Numbered from the stretch's first letter, positions 1-5,167 are shown. The stretch: 7,227 nt of DNA from Prevotella sp. UBA3675 (GCA_002372235.1 DFJI01000026.1:1-7227); one strand, 5' to 3'. The notes: a model not told the origin generated them from the letters alone. Made by a program: numbers and translations.

Positions 1-215
1 CCGAGCACGCTCTGCAGCACATTGCCAATGGTCTGTCCGTTGGTGACTGCTGAAAGAACGCTGCCCAGCACGTTGCCTGCAGCACCGCCGACGCCTGCAC
101 CTGAGCTGGTGGCGGTTGTGCTACTGCTGGTAGCATTGTTGGTTGTTGCCCCAAGTCCGCAGCTGGCCAGCATCAGCGTGGCTACAGCGACGAAGAAAAC
201 TGAAATCTTTTTCAT
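1..215 (-). CDS. Small lipoprotein, DUF4923-like, N-terminal part only
   Basis: Seen: the minus strand reads from ATG at 215-213 to the window edge without a stop (71 complete codons). The N-terminus MKKISVFFVAVATLMLASC is a lipoprotein signal peptide with lipobox LASC, so Cys19 would be lipidated after signal peptidase II cleavage. A Ser/Thr/Asn/Gly-rich linker follows, then a Gly/Val/Leu segment with the related motifs GNVLGSVLSAVTNGQ and IGNVLQSVL. From memory of the family, this layout resembles DUF4923 lipoproteins of Bacteroidales, which have no established function; the defining C-terminal part lies outside the window. The start codon overlaps the stop of the upstream WYL regulator as ATGA, which suggests translational coupling in one operon. 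The reading is confident as a lipoprotein; the family name is tentative. Confidence 0.75.
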   Translation of the reverse strand, partial: MKKISVFFVAVATLMLASCGLGATTNNATSSSTTATSSGAGVGGAAGNVLGSVLSAVTNGQTIGNVLQSVL

Positions 216-1117
216 AATTGTTTTGCGTTTAGTTTATTGATTTTATCTTTAATAAAGGTCTTGAACTCTTCACATTCCAGTATCTCAATGTCCTCGAACA
301 GGCCGAGAACAAAGCGACCTACGCCTATGAATGAGCAGACGGGCATCTTCGCTATCCAGTGGTCGTCGTCCTGCTGCTCTATGTATCGCTCACTCTTCGG
401 ATATTCCTCGCGCAAGATGGAGGCCGAGAGACGGCCTAAGCGGAGCGTGACCGTCTGCTGTTCGTCGCCGCTGAACATGAACACGTCGGTGAGCATCTGC
501 TTGTGGGCATCCTCATGCTCCCATATCAGGTCGAGGAGCTCCACATCCTGCATGCGCGACAGCTTGAAAGTCTTGTTCTTGCCGGATGCTATCTCGTAGC
601 AGCGAACCTCTTGATTGCCGTTCATGAGCAGGAATGGCTCCACCACACGGTCGGACTGCGTGTTGCTGTGAGGCGACGAGTAGGCCACCAGCCGCACGGT
701 GAGGTGCTGCTTGATGGCAGAATAGAGGGTCGAGACGTTGTGGGCCAGTTGCGTCTTCAGCTCCACATCGTCCAGGATGTTCAGGTCATAGAGGCGGTCC
801 AGCTTGCGGCGCACGCGCTCCACCTGAATGCTCTTGTCGCCTGTGAGGTCCAGGATACGGCGCATGGTGATGGCCTCGTCTTCAGTAAAATGCACGATTT
901 CATCGAGTTTTCTGAAAAACGGGGAGTCTTTTCTGATGCGATAGAAAGGCTTGGAATGTTCAATCTTGAAGCCAGCTTGGCGGAAAAAGTCTATATAGTA
1001 GTAAAAGGTGCGACGCGAGAGCTGTAGTCCGTTACAGATGTCAGCTACGGTATAGTTATGATTCTCAGTGAGCATCAATAACAGGTTCAGTTCATGTTCT
1101 AATTTCTCGTGTCGCAT
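212..1117 (-). CDS. WYL-domain transcriptional regulator with N-terminal HTH
   Basis: A 301-residue protein. Residues 1-60 form a DeoR/HTH_11-type winged helix-turn-helix: the helix pair is about residues 22-50 (YTVADICNGLQLSRRTFYYY), followed by a wing-like FKIEHSKPFYRI. Residues about 135-200 look like a WYL domain: VEPFLLMNGNQEVRCYEI, then TFKLSRM, where the usual W-Y-L core is diverged to V-R-C-Y. The C-terminal 90 residues resemble a WCX extension. WYL proteins are generally ligand-responsive DNA-binding regulators; the ligand here is unknown. Start choice: the frame stays open to 1267, but a strong promoter at 1178-1208 lies inside that extension, so the ATG at 1117 fits better. Its stop overlaps the start of the lipoprotein by 4 bp, so the pair is probably one operon. 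Confidence 0.87.
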   Translation of the reverse strand: MRHEKLEHELNLLLMLTENHNYTVADICNGLQLSRRTFYYYIDFFRQAGFKIEHSKPFYRIRKDSPFFRKLDEIVHFTEDEAITMRRILDLTGDKSIQVERVRRKLDRLYDLNILDDVELKTQLAHNVSTLYSAIKQHLTVRLVAYSSPHSNTQSDRVVEPFLLMNGNQEVRCYEIASGKNKTFKLSRMQDVELLDLIWEHEDAHKQMLTDVFMFSGDEQQTVTLRLGRLSASILREEYPKSERYIEQQDDDHWIAKMPVCSFIGVGRFVLGLFEDIEILECEEFKTFIKDKINKLNAKQL

Positions 1118-1177
1118 GCACTTGTGGCTTTTATTCCTATTCGATATGTGTATAGGCTGGCCTGATTTTTCGGCGTG

Positions 1178-1208
1178 CAAAATTAGTACAATTCTGCTGA
1201 AAACCAAA
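1178..1208 (-). promoter_or_regulatory. Promoter of the WYL regulator (Bacteroidetes type)
   Basis: On the minus strand, TTTG (1208-1205) is followed by a 19-bp spacer and TAATTTTG (1185-1178). This matches the Bacteroidetes primary sigma factor consensus TTTG-N19-21-TAnnTTTG. Transcription would start near 1170, giving a leader of about 50 nt before the ATG at 1117. Confidence 0.8.
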
Positions 1209-1241
1209 AGAAAAAAGCACATTTCTTCGCGAAACGTGCTT
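1206..1241 (-). terminator. Rho-independent terminator upstream of the WYL promoter
   Basis: On the minus strand AAGCAC (1241-1236) pairs with GTGCTT (1220-1215). After a single mismatch the stem continues with TTTC/GAAA around the loop GCGAA. The hairpin is followed by TTTT, C, TTTT. It would stop transcripts arriving from the sirtuin side and abuts the -33 element of the WYL promoter, so it insulates the two units. On the plus strand the downstream side is A-rich, so it should work in one direction only. Confidence 0.65.
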
Positions 1242-1281
1242 AAAATAACGTAATTCAACTTTCTCAAGTTTGGCTTATTTT

Positions 1282-1516
1282 TAGGAGTTTAGGAGTTTGG
1301 GAGTATAGGAGTTTTAAGGAGTTTAGGAGTATAGGAGTTTTAAGGAGTTTGGGAGTTTAGGAGTATAGGAGTTTAGACGATAGACTGGTGGTTACCTTTT
1401 GCATAGCAAGACTAACGTCTAAACTCCAGCGGCTGAAAGCCGCGAAAACTCCTAAACTCCTATACTCCTCAAATTCCTAAACTCCTATACTCCCAAACTC
1501 CTAAACTCCTAAACTC
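1282..1516. repeat. 235-bp inverted repeat made of GGAGTTTA-type 8-mers
   Basis: The left arm (1282-1376) is a tandem array of 11 GGAG-headed units, mostly 8 nt: GGAGTTTA, GGAGTTTG, GGAGTATA, plus two 10-nt GGAGTTTTAA units. The right arm (1445-1516) is the same kind of array in inverse orientation (TAAACTCC, TATACTCC, CAAACTCC), about 9 units. The outer 33 bp of the left arm (1282-1314) is a perfect reverse complement of 1479-1511. The inner ends also pair: GGAGTTTAGACG (1368-1379) with CGTCTAAACTCC (1416-1427). The unpaired middle contains small hairpins TTGC-ATA-GCAA (1399-1409) and GCGGCT-GAA-AGCCGC (1429-1443). The element could form a long RNA stem or a cruciform. No open frame of note crosses it. 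Its origin and function are not known to me. Confidence 0.9.
1429..1443. other. Perfect GC-rich hairpin inside the inverted repeat
   Basis: GCGGCT, loop GAA, AGCCGC forms a 6-bp perfect stem. It interrupts the right arm of the 8-mer repeat and is GC-rich in an AT-rich setting. No T-run follows on either strand, so it is not a terminator by itself. Confidence 0.6.
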
Positions 1517-1599
1517 ATCTGCGGCACATCAATAAAATTATAGCTATAATTGAGAGAATAATAGCTATAATTCCCAAAATAATAGCTATAATTTTTCAT
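1501..1599 (-). other. Possible micro-ORF across the 21-bp repeats (doubtful)
   Basis: ATG at 1599-1597 opens a 32-codon frame ending with TAG at 1503-1501. It encodes MKNYSYYFG, NYSYYSL, NYSYNFI and then DVPQMSLGV, that is, an NYSY heptapeptide repeat. The neighbouring frame (1595-1515) encodes an unbroken hydrophobic run, IIAIILG-IIAIILS-IIAIILL ending MCRR and a stop, but it has no ATG. No ribosome binding site or promoter is apparent for either. Both readings may be by-products of an AT-rich palindromic repeat. Confidence 0.15.
1536..1593. repeat. Three 16-bp palindromes at exact 21-bp spacing
   Basis: Copies lie at 1536-1551, 1557-1572 and 1578-1593. The first, AATTATAGCTATAATT, is a perfect palindrome. 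The second and third are AATAATAGCTATAATT, which differs at one base. The 21-bp period is two helical turns, so all copies face the same side of the DNA, as expected of an operator array. It is equally seven codons, so the DNA encodes a heptapeptide repeat in any frame. The repeat lies just outside the large inverted repeat and may belong to the same element. Confidence 0.85.
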
Positions 1600-1684
1600 G
1601 ATGATGCCTGTCAACTATGACCAAGTACCTTCAGACAGCCACCAAACTGTATTCATCGAGCTCACGGTAGAACAATGCTCATGC

Positions 1685-2377
1685 TTACATGAGTTTGGCG
1701 CTCAGTTCGCGCATGCCCTCGGAGGCACCCTTCTGAATCTGCGTGACGTTTTTGCCGGCGCTGATGGGGTTGGGGTCTATGAGATAGACGGGCACGCCGG
1801 GACGAACGTAGTGGAGCAGTCCGGCGGCAGGATAGACATTGAGCGACGTTCCGATGACGATAAAGATGTCGGCCTCCTGTGCTTCTTCAGCAGCTGCGGC
1901 AATGAGGGGAACAGCCTCGCCGAAGAATACGATGAAGGGACGCAGCAGCGAGCCGTCGCCAGCCTTCGTGCCGGGTGCCACCTCGCAGTTGTCCTGTGTC
2001 AGCGTGATCTGATAGCGCGGATCATCGACGTCACGGCTCGAGCACACTTTCATCAGCTCGCCGTGCAGATGGATTACCTTAGACGATCCGGCCTGCTCGT
2101 GCAGGTTGTCAACATTCTGGGTGACTACCGTCACGTCGTATTTCTCCTCCAGCGCTGCTACTAAGCGATGGCCCTCGTTGGGCTTCACGCCCCAGCACTT
2201 CTTGCGCAGCATGTTGTAGAAGTTGGTCACCAATGTGGGATCGGCCTCCCATCCCTCATGGGTGGCCACCTGCTGAACGGGATATTCCTCCCACAATCCG
2301 TCGGCATCGCGGAACGTGCGCAGACCGCTCTCCACCGACATGCCGGCACCAGTCAAGACAACGATTTTCTTTTTCAT
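1685..2377 (-). CDS. cobB: NAD-dependent protein deacylase, sirtuin family
   Basis: A 230-residue cytoplasmic sirtuin that removes acyl groups from protein lysines using NAD+. Visible motifs: the NAD-binding GAGMSVESGLRTFRDADGLW (residues 10-29), QNVDNLHEQAG (87-97), HLHGEL with catalytic His105, LRPFIVFFGE (145-154), and GTSLNVYPAAGLL near the C-terminus. Two features are unusual. The zinc-ribbon cysteines are largely gone: only Cys112 and Cys131 remain in the region that normally holds four, so zinc binding is unlikely. The class III YxxR acyl-pocket motif reads Y54-N-M-L57, with Arg shifted to position 58. Desuccinylase activity is therefore uncertain. Length is normal for bacterial sirtuins. 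The start at 2377 is preceded by purine-rich GAGGAAGAAAGGA and its own promoter. It is divergent from the FKBP cluster. Confidence 0.95.
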   Translation of the reverse strand: MKKKIVVLTGAGMSVESGLRTFRDADGLWEEYPVQQVATHEGWEADPTLVTNFYNMLRKKCWGVKPNEGHRLVAALEEKYDVTVVTQNVDNLHEQAGSSKVIHLHGELMKVCSSRDVDDPRYQITLTQDNCEVAPGTKAGDGSLLRPFIVFFGEAVPLIAAAAEEAQEADIFIVIGTSLNVYPAAGLLHYVRPGVPVYLIDPNPISAGKNVTQIQKGASEGMRELSAKLM

Positions 2378-2416
2378 AATGCTATATTCCTTTCTTCCTC
2401 AATTATTAAATCTCCA

Positions 2417-2447
2417 CAAAAATAGTGATTTTTAGCGAAATAACAAT
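2417..2447 (-). promoter_or_regulatory. Promoter of the sirtuin gene (Bacteroidetes type)
   Basis: On the minus strand ATTG (2447-2444, consensus TTTG) is followed by exactly 19 bp and TATTTTTG (2424-2417), a full TAnnTTTG. The start point would be near 2410, giving a leader of about 30-35 nt. Its -33 side faces the plus-strand FKBP promoter, so the two are back to back. Confidence 0.7.
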
Positions 2448-2468
2448 GGCTGAATCCGAAATAATGCG

Positions 2469-2476
2469 TAACTTTG
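2469..2476 (+). promoter_or_regulatory. -7 element for the FKBP cluster
   Basis: TAACTTTG matches TAnnTTTG, 27 bp before the ATG at 2504. There is no good TTTG at the expected -33 position (about 2444-2449), so the promoter may be weaker or need an activator. Its -33 region coincides with that of the divergent sirtuin promoter. Confidence 0.55.
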
Positions 2477-2503
2477 CGCGATTTTTTAATTAAAGAGAGA
2501 AAA

Positions 2504-3112
2504 ATGGATAAACTAAGCTATGCCCTCGGATTGGGCATCGGACAACAGCTGGTGCAGATGGGTGCTGCTGCCGACATGAACATCGACGACTTCGCACAGT
2601 CTATCAAGGACGTGATTACGGGAAGCGAACTGAAGGTGTCGCACCGCGAAGCCCAGCAAATCGTACAGGACTATTTTGCCAAACAGGAGGCTAAGATGAA
2701 CGCTGAGCGTGCAGAGAAAGGAAAGGCTGCTCGCGAGGAAGGCGAGAAATATCTGGCAGAGAATGCCAAGAAAGGAAATGTGGTTACCTTGCCCAGCGGC
2801 CTGCAGTATCAGGTGTTGCGCGAAGGCAATGGCAAGAAGCCGACAGCCAAGGACTCGGTGAAGTGCCATTACGAAGGATTCTTGATTGACGGCACAGTGT
2901 TCGACTCAAGCGTTCAGCGTGGCGAGCCTGCAGTGTTCGGGCTGCAGCAAGTGATTGCCGGATGGACTGAGGGCTTGCAGCTCATGCAGGAAGGTGCCAA
3001 GTATCGCTTCTTCATTCCCTATCGCCTGGCTTATGGCGAGGGCGGCGCTGGCCAGATGATTCCTCCCTATGCAGCCCTGATCTTTGATGTAGAGCTGATA
3101 GAGGTGGTGTAA
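2504..3112 (+). CDS. FKBP-type peptidyl-prolyl isomerase, cytoplasmic FklB-like
   Basis: A 202-residue protein that catalyses cis-trans isomerisation of Xaa-Pro bonds and probably acts as a dimeric folding helper. Residues 1-60 form one FKBP_N dimerisation segment (LSYALGLGIGQQL). Residues about 55-90 are a charged helix rich in Lys, Glu and Ala, and residues about 95-202 are the FKBP domain. Pocket residues corresponding to FKBP12 are all present: Tyr123, Phe133-Asp134, Phe145, Val150-Ile151, Trp154, Tyr177, Ile186 and Phe194, so it should be active. There is no signal peptide. Size and layout match E. coli FklB/FKBP22. The start at 2504 is preferred over an upstream TTG at 2474, which falls in the promoter -7 element. 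It heads a run of three FKBP genes, with 66 bp to the next. Confidence 0.93.
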   Translation: MDKLSYALGLGIGQQLVQMGAAADMNIDDFAQSIKDVITGSELKVSHREAQQIVQDYFAKQEAKMNAERAEKGKAAREEGEKYLAENAKKGNVVTLPSGLQYQVLREGNGKKPTAKDSVKCHYEGFLIDGTVFDSSVQRGEPAVFGLQQVIAGWTEGLQLMQEGAKYRFFIPYRLAYGEGGAGQMIPPYAALIFDVELIEVV

Positions 3113-3113
3113 A

Positions 3114-3140
3114 GAGCTCTCCGAGTTCTCCGAGCCCTCC
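3114..3140. repeat. Three tandem 9-bp units between FKBP genes
   Basis: GAGCTCTCC, GAGTTCTCC and GAGCCCTCC lie head to tail directly after the first FKBP stop codon. The consensus is GAGNYCTCC, a partly self-complementary unit, so it could form small hairpins. Its role, if any, is unknown. Confidence 0.6.
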
Positions 3141-3178
3141 CAATAGAAAAAAATCCCCAAAAAACAATAATTACAACA

Positions 3179-4051
3179 ATGAAAAAATCAATGATTCTGG
3201 CCGCAATGGCCGTGGTCGCCACAACGATGATTTCGTGTGACGGCGGTACTCCCAAAGCAAATCTGAAGAGTGATGTCGATTCAGTGAGCTATGCCATCGG
3301 TATGGCACAGACTCAGGGTCTGAAGGATTATCTCGTGATGCAGCTCGGTGTTGACACTGCCTATATGGGCGAGTTCATCAAGGGCTTGAACGATGGTGCC
3401 AATGCAGGCGAAAACAAGCAGAAGGCTGCTTACTATGCTGGTATTCAGATCGGTCAGCAGATTTCGAACCAGATGGTAAAGGGCATTAACTATCAGCTCT
3501 TCGGCAACGACTCTACTCAGACCATCTCAATGAAGAACTTCATGGCCGGCTTCGTTACCGGTACTACTGGCAAGAAGGGACTCATGACCATGGAAGAGGC
3601 TAACGAGACGGCTCAGCGCCTCATGCAGCAGATCAAGGCACGTGAGACCGAGAAAGCCTATGGCGAGAACAAGCGTGCCGGCGAAGCATTCCTGGCTGCC
3701 AATGCCAAGAAGGAAGGCGTGGTGACACTGCCCAGCGGCGTGCAGTACAAGATTATCAAGGAGGGAACTGGTAAGGTGCCCACAGACACATCTACCGTGA
3801 CCATGCACTACGAGGGCCGTCTGATCAACGACTCTGTGTTCGACAGCTCTTACAAGCGCAATCAACCTTACACCGTTCGTTGCGACCGCAACATCAAGGG
3901 CTTCACCGAGGCACTGACTCACATGCCTGCTGGTTCTGTATGGGAGGTTTACATTCCCCAGGAGCTGGCCTATGGCGATCGTCAGGCTGGTGCAATGGTG
4001 AATCCTTTCTCAGCTCTGATCTTCAAGATTGAACTGCTGGAGGTGAAGTAA
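3179..4051 (+). CDS. FKBP-type peptidyl-prolyl isomerase, predicted lipoprotein
   Basis: A 290-residue protein. Residues 1-20 form a signal peptide ending MISC, a plausible lipobox with Cys20 as the lipidated residue; the residues after it are DGGTPK. The N-terminal helical region carries the FKBP_N-like motif twice, at about Y38AIGMAQTQGL and Y86AGIQIGQQI, whereas the upstream paralog has one copy. The FKBP domain spans about 180-290. Most pocket residues remain (Tyr211, Phe221-Asp222, Ile239, Tyr265, Phe282), but the central Trp is Phe242, the usual Ile is Val274, and the Val before Ile239 is Asn238. Catalysis or ligand binding may therefore be altered. It probably acts at the periplasmic face of a membrane or on the outer membrane. 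By eye well over half its residues match the next gene. No promoter is seen in the 66-bp gap, so co-transcription with the first FKBP is likely. Confidence 0.92.
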   Translation: MKKSMILAAMAVVATTMISCDGGTPKANLKSDVDSVSYAIGMAQTQGLKDYLVMQLGVDTAYMGEFIKGLNDGANAGENKQKAAYYAGIQIGQQISNQMVKGINYQLFGNDSTQTISMKNFMAGFVTGTTGKKGLMTMEEANETAQRLMQQIKARETEKAYGENKRAGEAFLAANAKKEGVVTLPSGVQYKIIKEGTGKVPTDTSTVTMHYEGRLINDSVFDSSYKRNQPYTVRCDRNIKGFTEALTHMPAGSVWEVYIPQELAYGDRQAGAMVNPFSALIFKIELLEVK

Positions 4052-4091
4052 ACTGAAACCGAACTGAACATTCATGAAGCGAATCGCAACA

Positions 4092-5000
4092 ATGAAGAAG
4101 ATTCTATTGATAGCACTCACCGTCCTGGTGAGTGCTTCTTTTGGCACCGTTAGTGCAAAAGAGAAGAAAAACAAGAAGCAGAAGGCCGTAGCCGTACAGC
4201 CTGTAGAGCTCAAGAGCGATGTGGACTCTGTGGCTTACGCCATCGGAATGGTGCAGACAAACGGTCTGAAAAACTATCTGGTGTCGCAGTTGAAGGTTGA
4301 TACCGCCTATATGGCCGACTTTATCGAAGGCTTGAAAGAGGGCACTGCCGATAAGATTGACGCAAAAAAGAATGCTTTCTATGCCGGTATCCAGATAGGA
4401 CAGCAGGTGGCTAACCAGATGGTGAAGGGCATCAATCAGCAACTGTTTGGAGCCGACACCACGCAGGCGGTCTCTCTCGATAAGCTCATGGCAGGCTTCG
4501 TTACTGCACTCGTGGGCGAGAAAGGACTCATGACTATGGAGGAAGCTCAGGGCAATGCCCACCGCCTCACTCAGCAGATAAAAGAGCGCGCTACCGACAA
4601 GCTCTATGGCGCTAACCGCGAGGCTGGTCGTAAGTTCTTGGCTGAGAACAAACTGAAGGAAGGCGTGATTGTCACGCCCTCAGGACTGCAGTACAAGGTT
4701 CTGAAGCAGGGCGAAGGTGCTGTTCCGCAGCGCACCGACAAGGTGAAGGTACACTATGAGGGCCGACTGGTCGATGGCACCGTGTTCGATGCTTCTTCAA
4801 AGCACGGCTCCGAGCCCATCAGCTTCCGTGCCGACCAAGTGATCAAGGGATGGACCGAGGCACTGACCATGATGCCAGTTGGGTCTAAGTGGCAGCTCTT
4901 CATCCCATACGAGCTTGCTTACGGCGAGCGCAACAGCGGAATGATCAAGCCCTTCTCGGCACTCATCTTCGATGTCGAGCTGGTTGATATAGAAAAATAA
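4092..5000 (+). CDS. FKBP-type peptidyl-prolyl isomerase, secreted (periplasmic)
   Basis: A 302-residue protein from the ATG at 4092. It begins with a type I signal peptide, MKKILLIALTVLVSASFGTVSA, with the cleavage site VSA22/K23 and a lysine-rich mature start (KEKKNKKQK). There is no lipobox cysteine. The N-terminal region again has two FKBP_N-like motifs (Y49AIGM; later FYAGIQIGQQV). The FKBP domain covers about 190-302 and keeps the full pocket: Tyr222, Phe232-Asp233, Phe245, Val250-Ile251, Trp254, Tyr277, Ile285, Phe293. It is therefore likely the active isomerase of the exported pair. An in-frame ATG at 4074 would add MKRIAT; the 4092 start is chosen because it yields a standard signal peptide and its CAACAATGAA context matches the previous gene. 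It lies 40 bp after that gene and is followed by a terminator. Confidence 0.93.
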   Translation: MKKILLIALTVLVSASFGTVSAKEKKNKKQKAVAVQPVELKSDVDSVAYAIGMVQTNGLKNYLVSQLKVDTAYMADFIEGLKEGTADKIDAKKNAFYAGIQIGQQVANQMVKGINQQLFGADTTQAVSLDKLMAGFVTALVGEKGLMTMEEAQGNAHRLTQQIKERATDKLYGANREAGRKFLAENKLKEGVIVTPSGLQYKVLKQGEGAVPQRTDKVKVHYEGRLVDGTVFDASSKHGSEPISFRADQVIKGWTEALTMMPVGSKWQLFIPYELAYGERNSGMIKPFSALIFDVELVDIEK

Positions 5001-5013
5001 GATACATCATTTG

Positions 5014-5066
5014 AAAATGACAGAAAAAGGTGTTTTTCCGCCCTTTTCCTGTCATTTTGTTATTTT
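5014..5066 (+). terminator. Rho-independent terminator ending the FKBP cluster
   Basis: AAAATGACAG (5014-5023) pairs perfectly with CTGTCATTTT (5049-5058). After one mismatch AAAAGG (5025-5030) pairs with CCTTTT (5042-5047) around an 11-nt loop. The right arm runs into TTTTGTTATTTT. It starts 14 nt after the stop codon of the third FKBP gene and separates this unit from the downstream regulator promoter. Confidence 0.85.
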
Positions 5067-5093
5067 GGGGCCTTGATTTTGGTGGTTTTGTGT

Positions 5094-5106
5094 GCAAAAT
5101 GTTTGC
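5094..5106. promoter_or_regulatory. Candidate operator over the -33 element
   Basis: GCAAA-ATG-TTTGC is a perfect 5-bp dyad with a 3-bp centre that covers the TTTG -33 box. A second dyad, AGAA-ATAA-TTCT (5138-5149), lies at the predicted start point, about 43 bp away centre to centre, close to four helical turns. Lrp/AsnC regulators often bind such dyads at their own promoters. Binding here is inference; such short dyads also occur by chance in AT-rich DNA. Confidence 0.3.
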
Positions 5107-5132
5107 TGTTTCGATTATTTTGCTTACTTTTG
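5102..5132 (+). promoter_or_regulatory. Promoter of the Lrp/AsnC regulator operon
   Basis: TTTG (5102-5105), a 19-bp spacer and TACTTTTG (5125-5132) give an exact Bacteroidetes consensus promoter. The start point would be near 5139, leaving a leader of about 30 nt before the ATG at 5168. Confidence 0.82.
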
Positions 5133-5167
5133 CTAACAGAAATAATTCTATAAACACTTTGCCCCCT

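Larger units (their letters stand above)
1118..1684. other. Gene-poor spacer between sirtuin and WYL regulator
   Basis: No convincing protein-coding gene is seen across these 567 bp. From right to left on the minus strand it holds about 85 bp of unremarkable sequence after the sirtuin stop (1600-1684), the three-copy 21-bp palindromic repeat (1536-1593), the 235-bp inverted repeat (1282-1516), the terminator (1206-1241), the promoter (1178-1208) and the regulator leader. Repeats take up roughly half of it. Confidence 0.7.

Noticed and set aside
503..1027. Plus-strand open frame of 174 codons opposite the WYL regulator
   Set aside because: The sequence is antisense to the regulator with no domain signal or promoter.
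1118..1267. N-terminal extension of the WYL regulator by 50 residues
   Set aside because: The extension contains the promoter -33 and -7 elements and a terminator, and its residues do not resemble the family N-terminus.
1282..1516. CRISPR array
   Set aside because: Units are 8-10 nt with no spacers of unique sequence, and no cas gene is present.
1282..1599. Insertion sequence or classical MITE
   Set aside because: There is no transposase, and I see no clear target-site duplication at the flanks (left ends in TTATTTT, right in ATCTGCGG).
1598..2164. Plus-strand open frame of 188 codons opposite the sirtuin
   Set aside because: It is antisense to a certain sirtuin gene, its start lies in the repeat border, and its protein shows no family features.
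2474..2503. TTG start for the first FKBP
   Set aside because: The TTG is part of the TAACTTTG promoter element, so it would not be in the transcript.
4074..4091. Upstream ATG for the third FKBP
   Set aside because: It is possible, but the ATG at 4092 gives a standard signal peptide and a start context matching the preceding gene.
5030..5167. 46-residue N-terminal extension of the Lrp/AsnC protein
   Set aside because: It would begin within the upstream terminator hairpin and span the promoter; the family starts at the later ATG.
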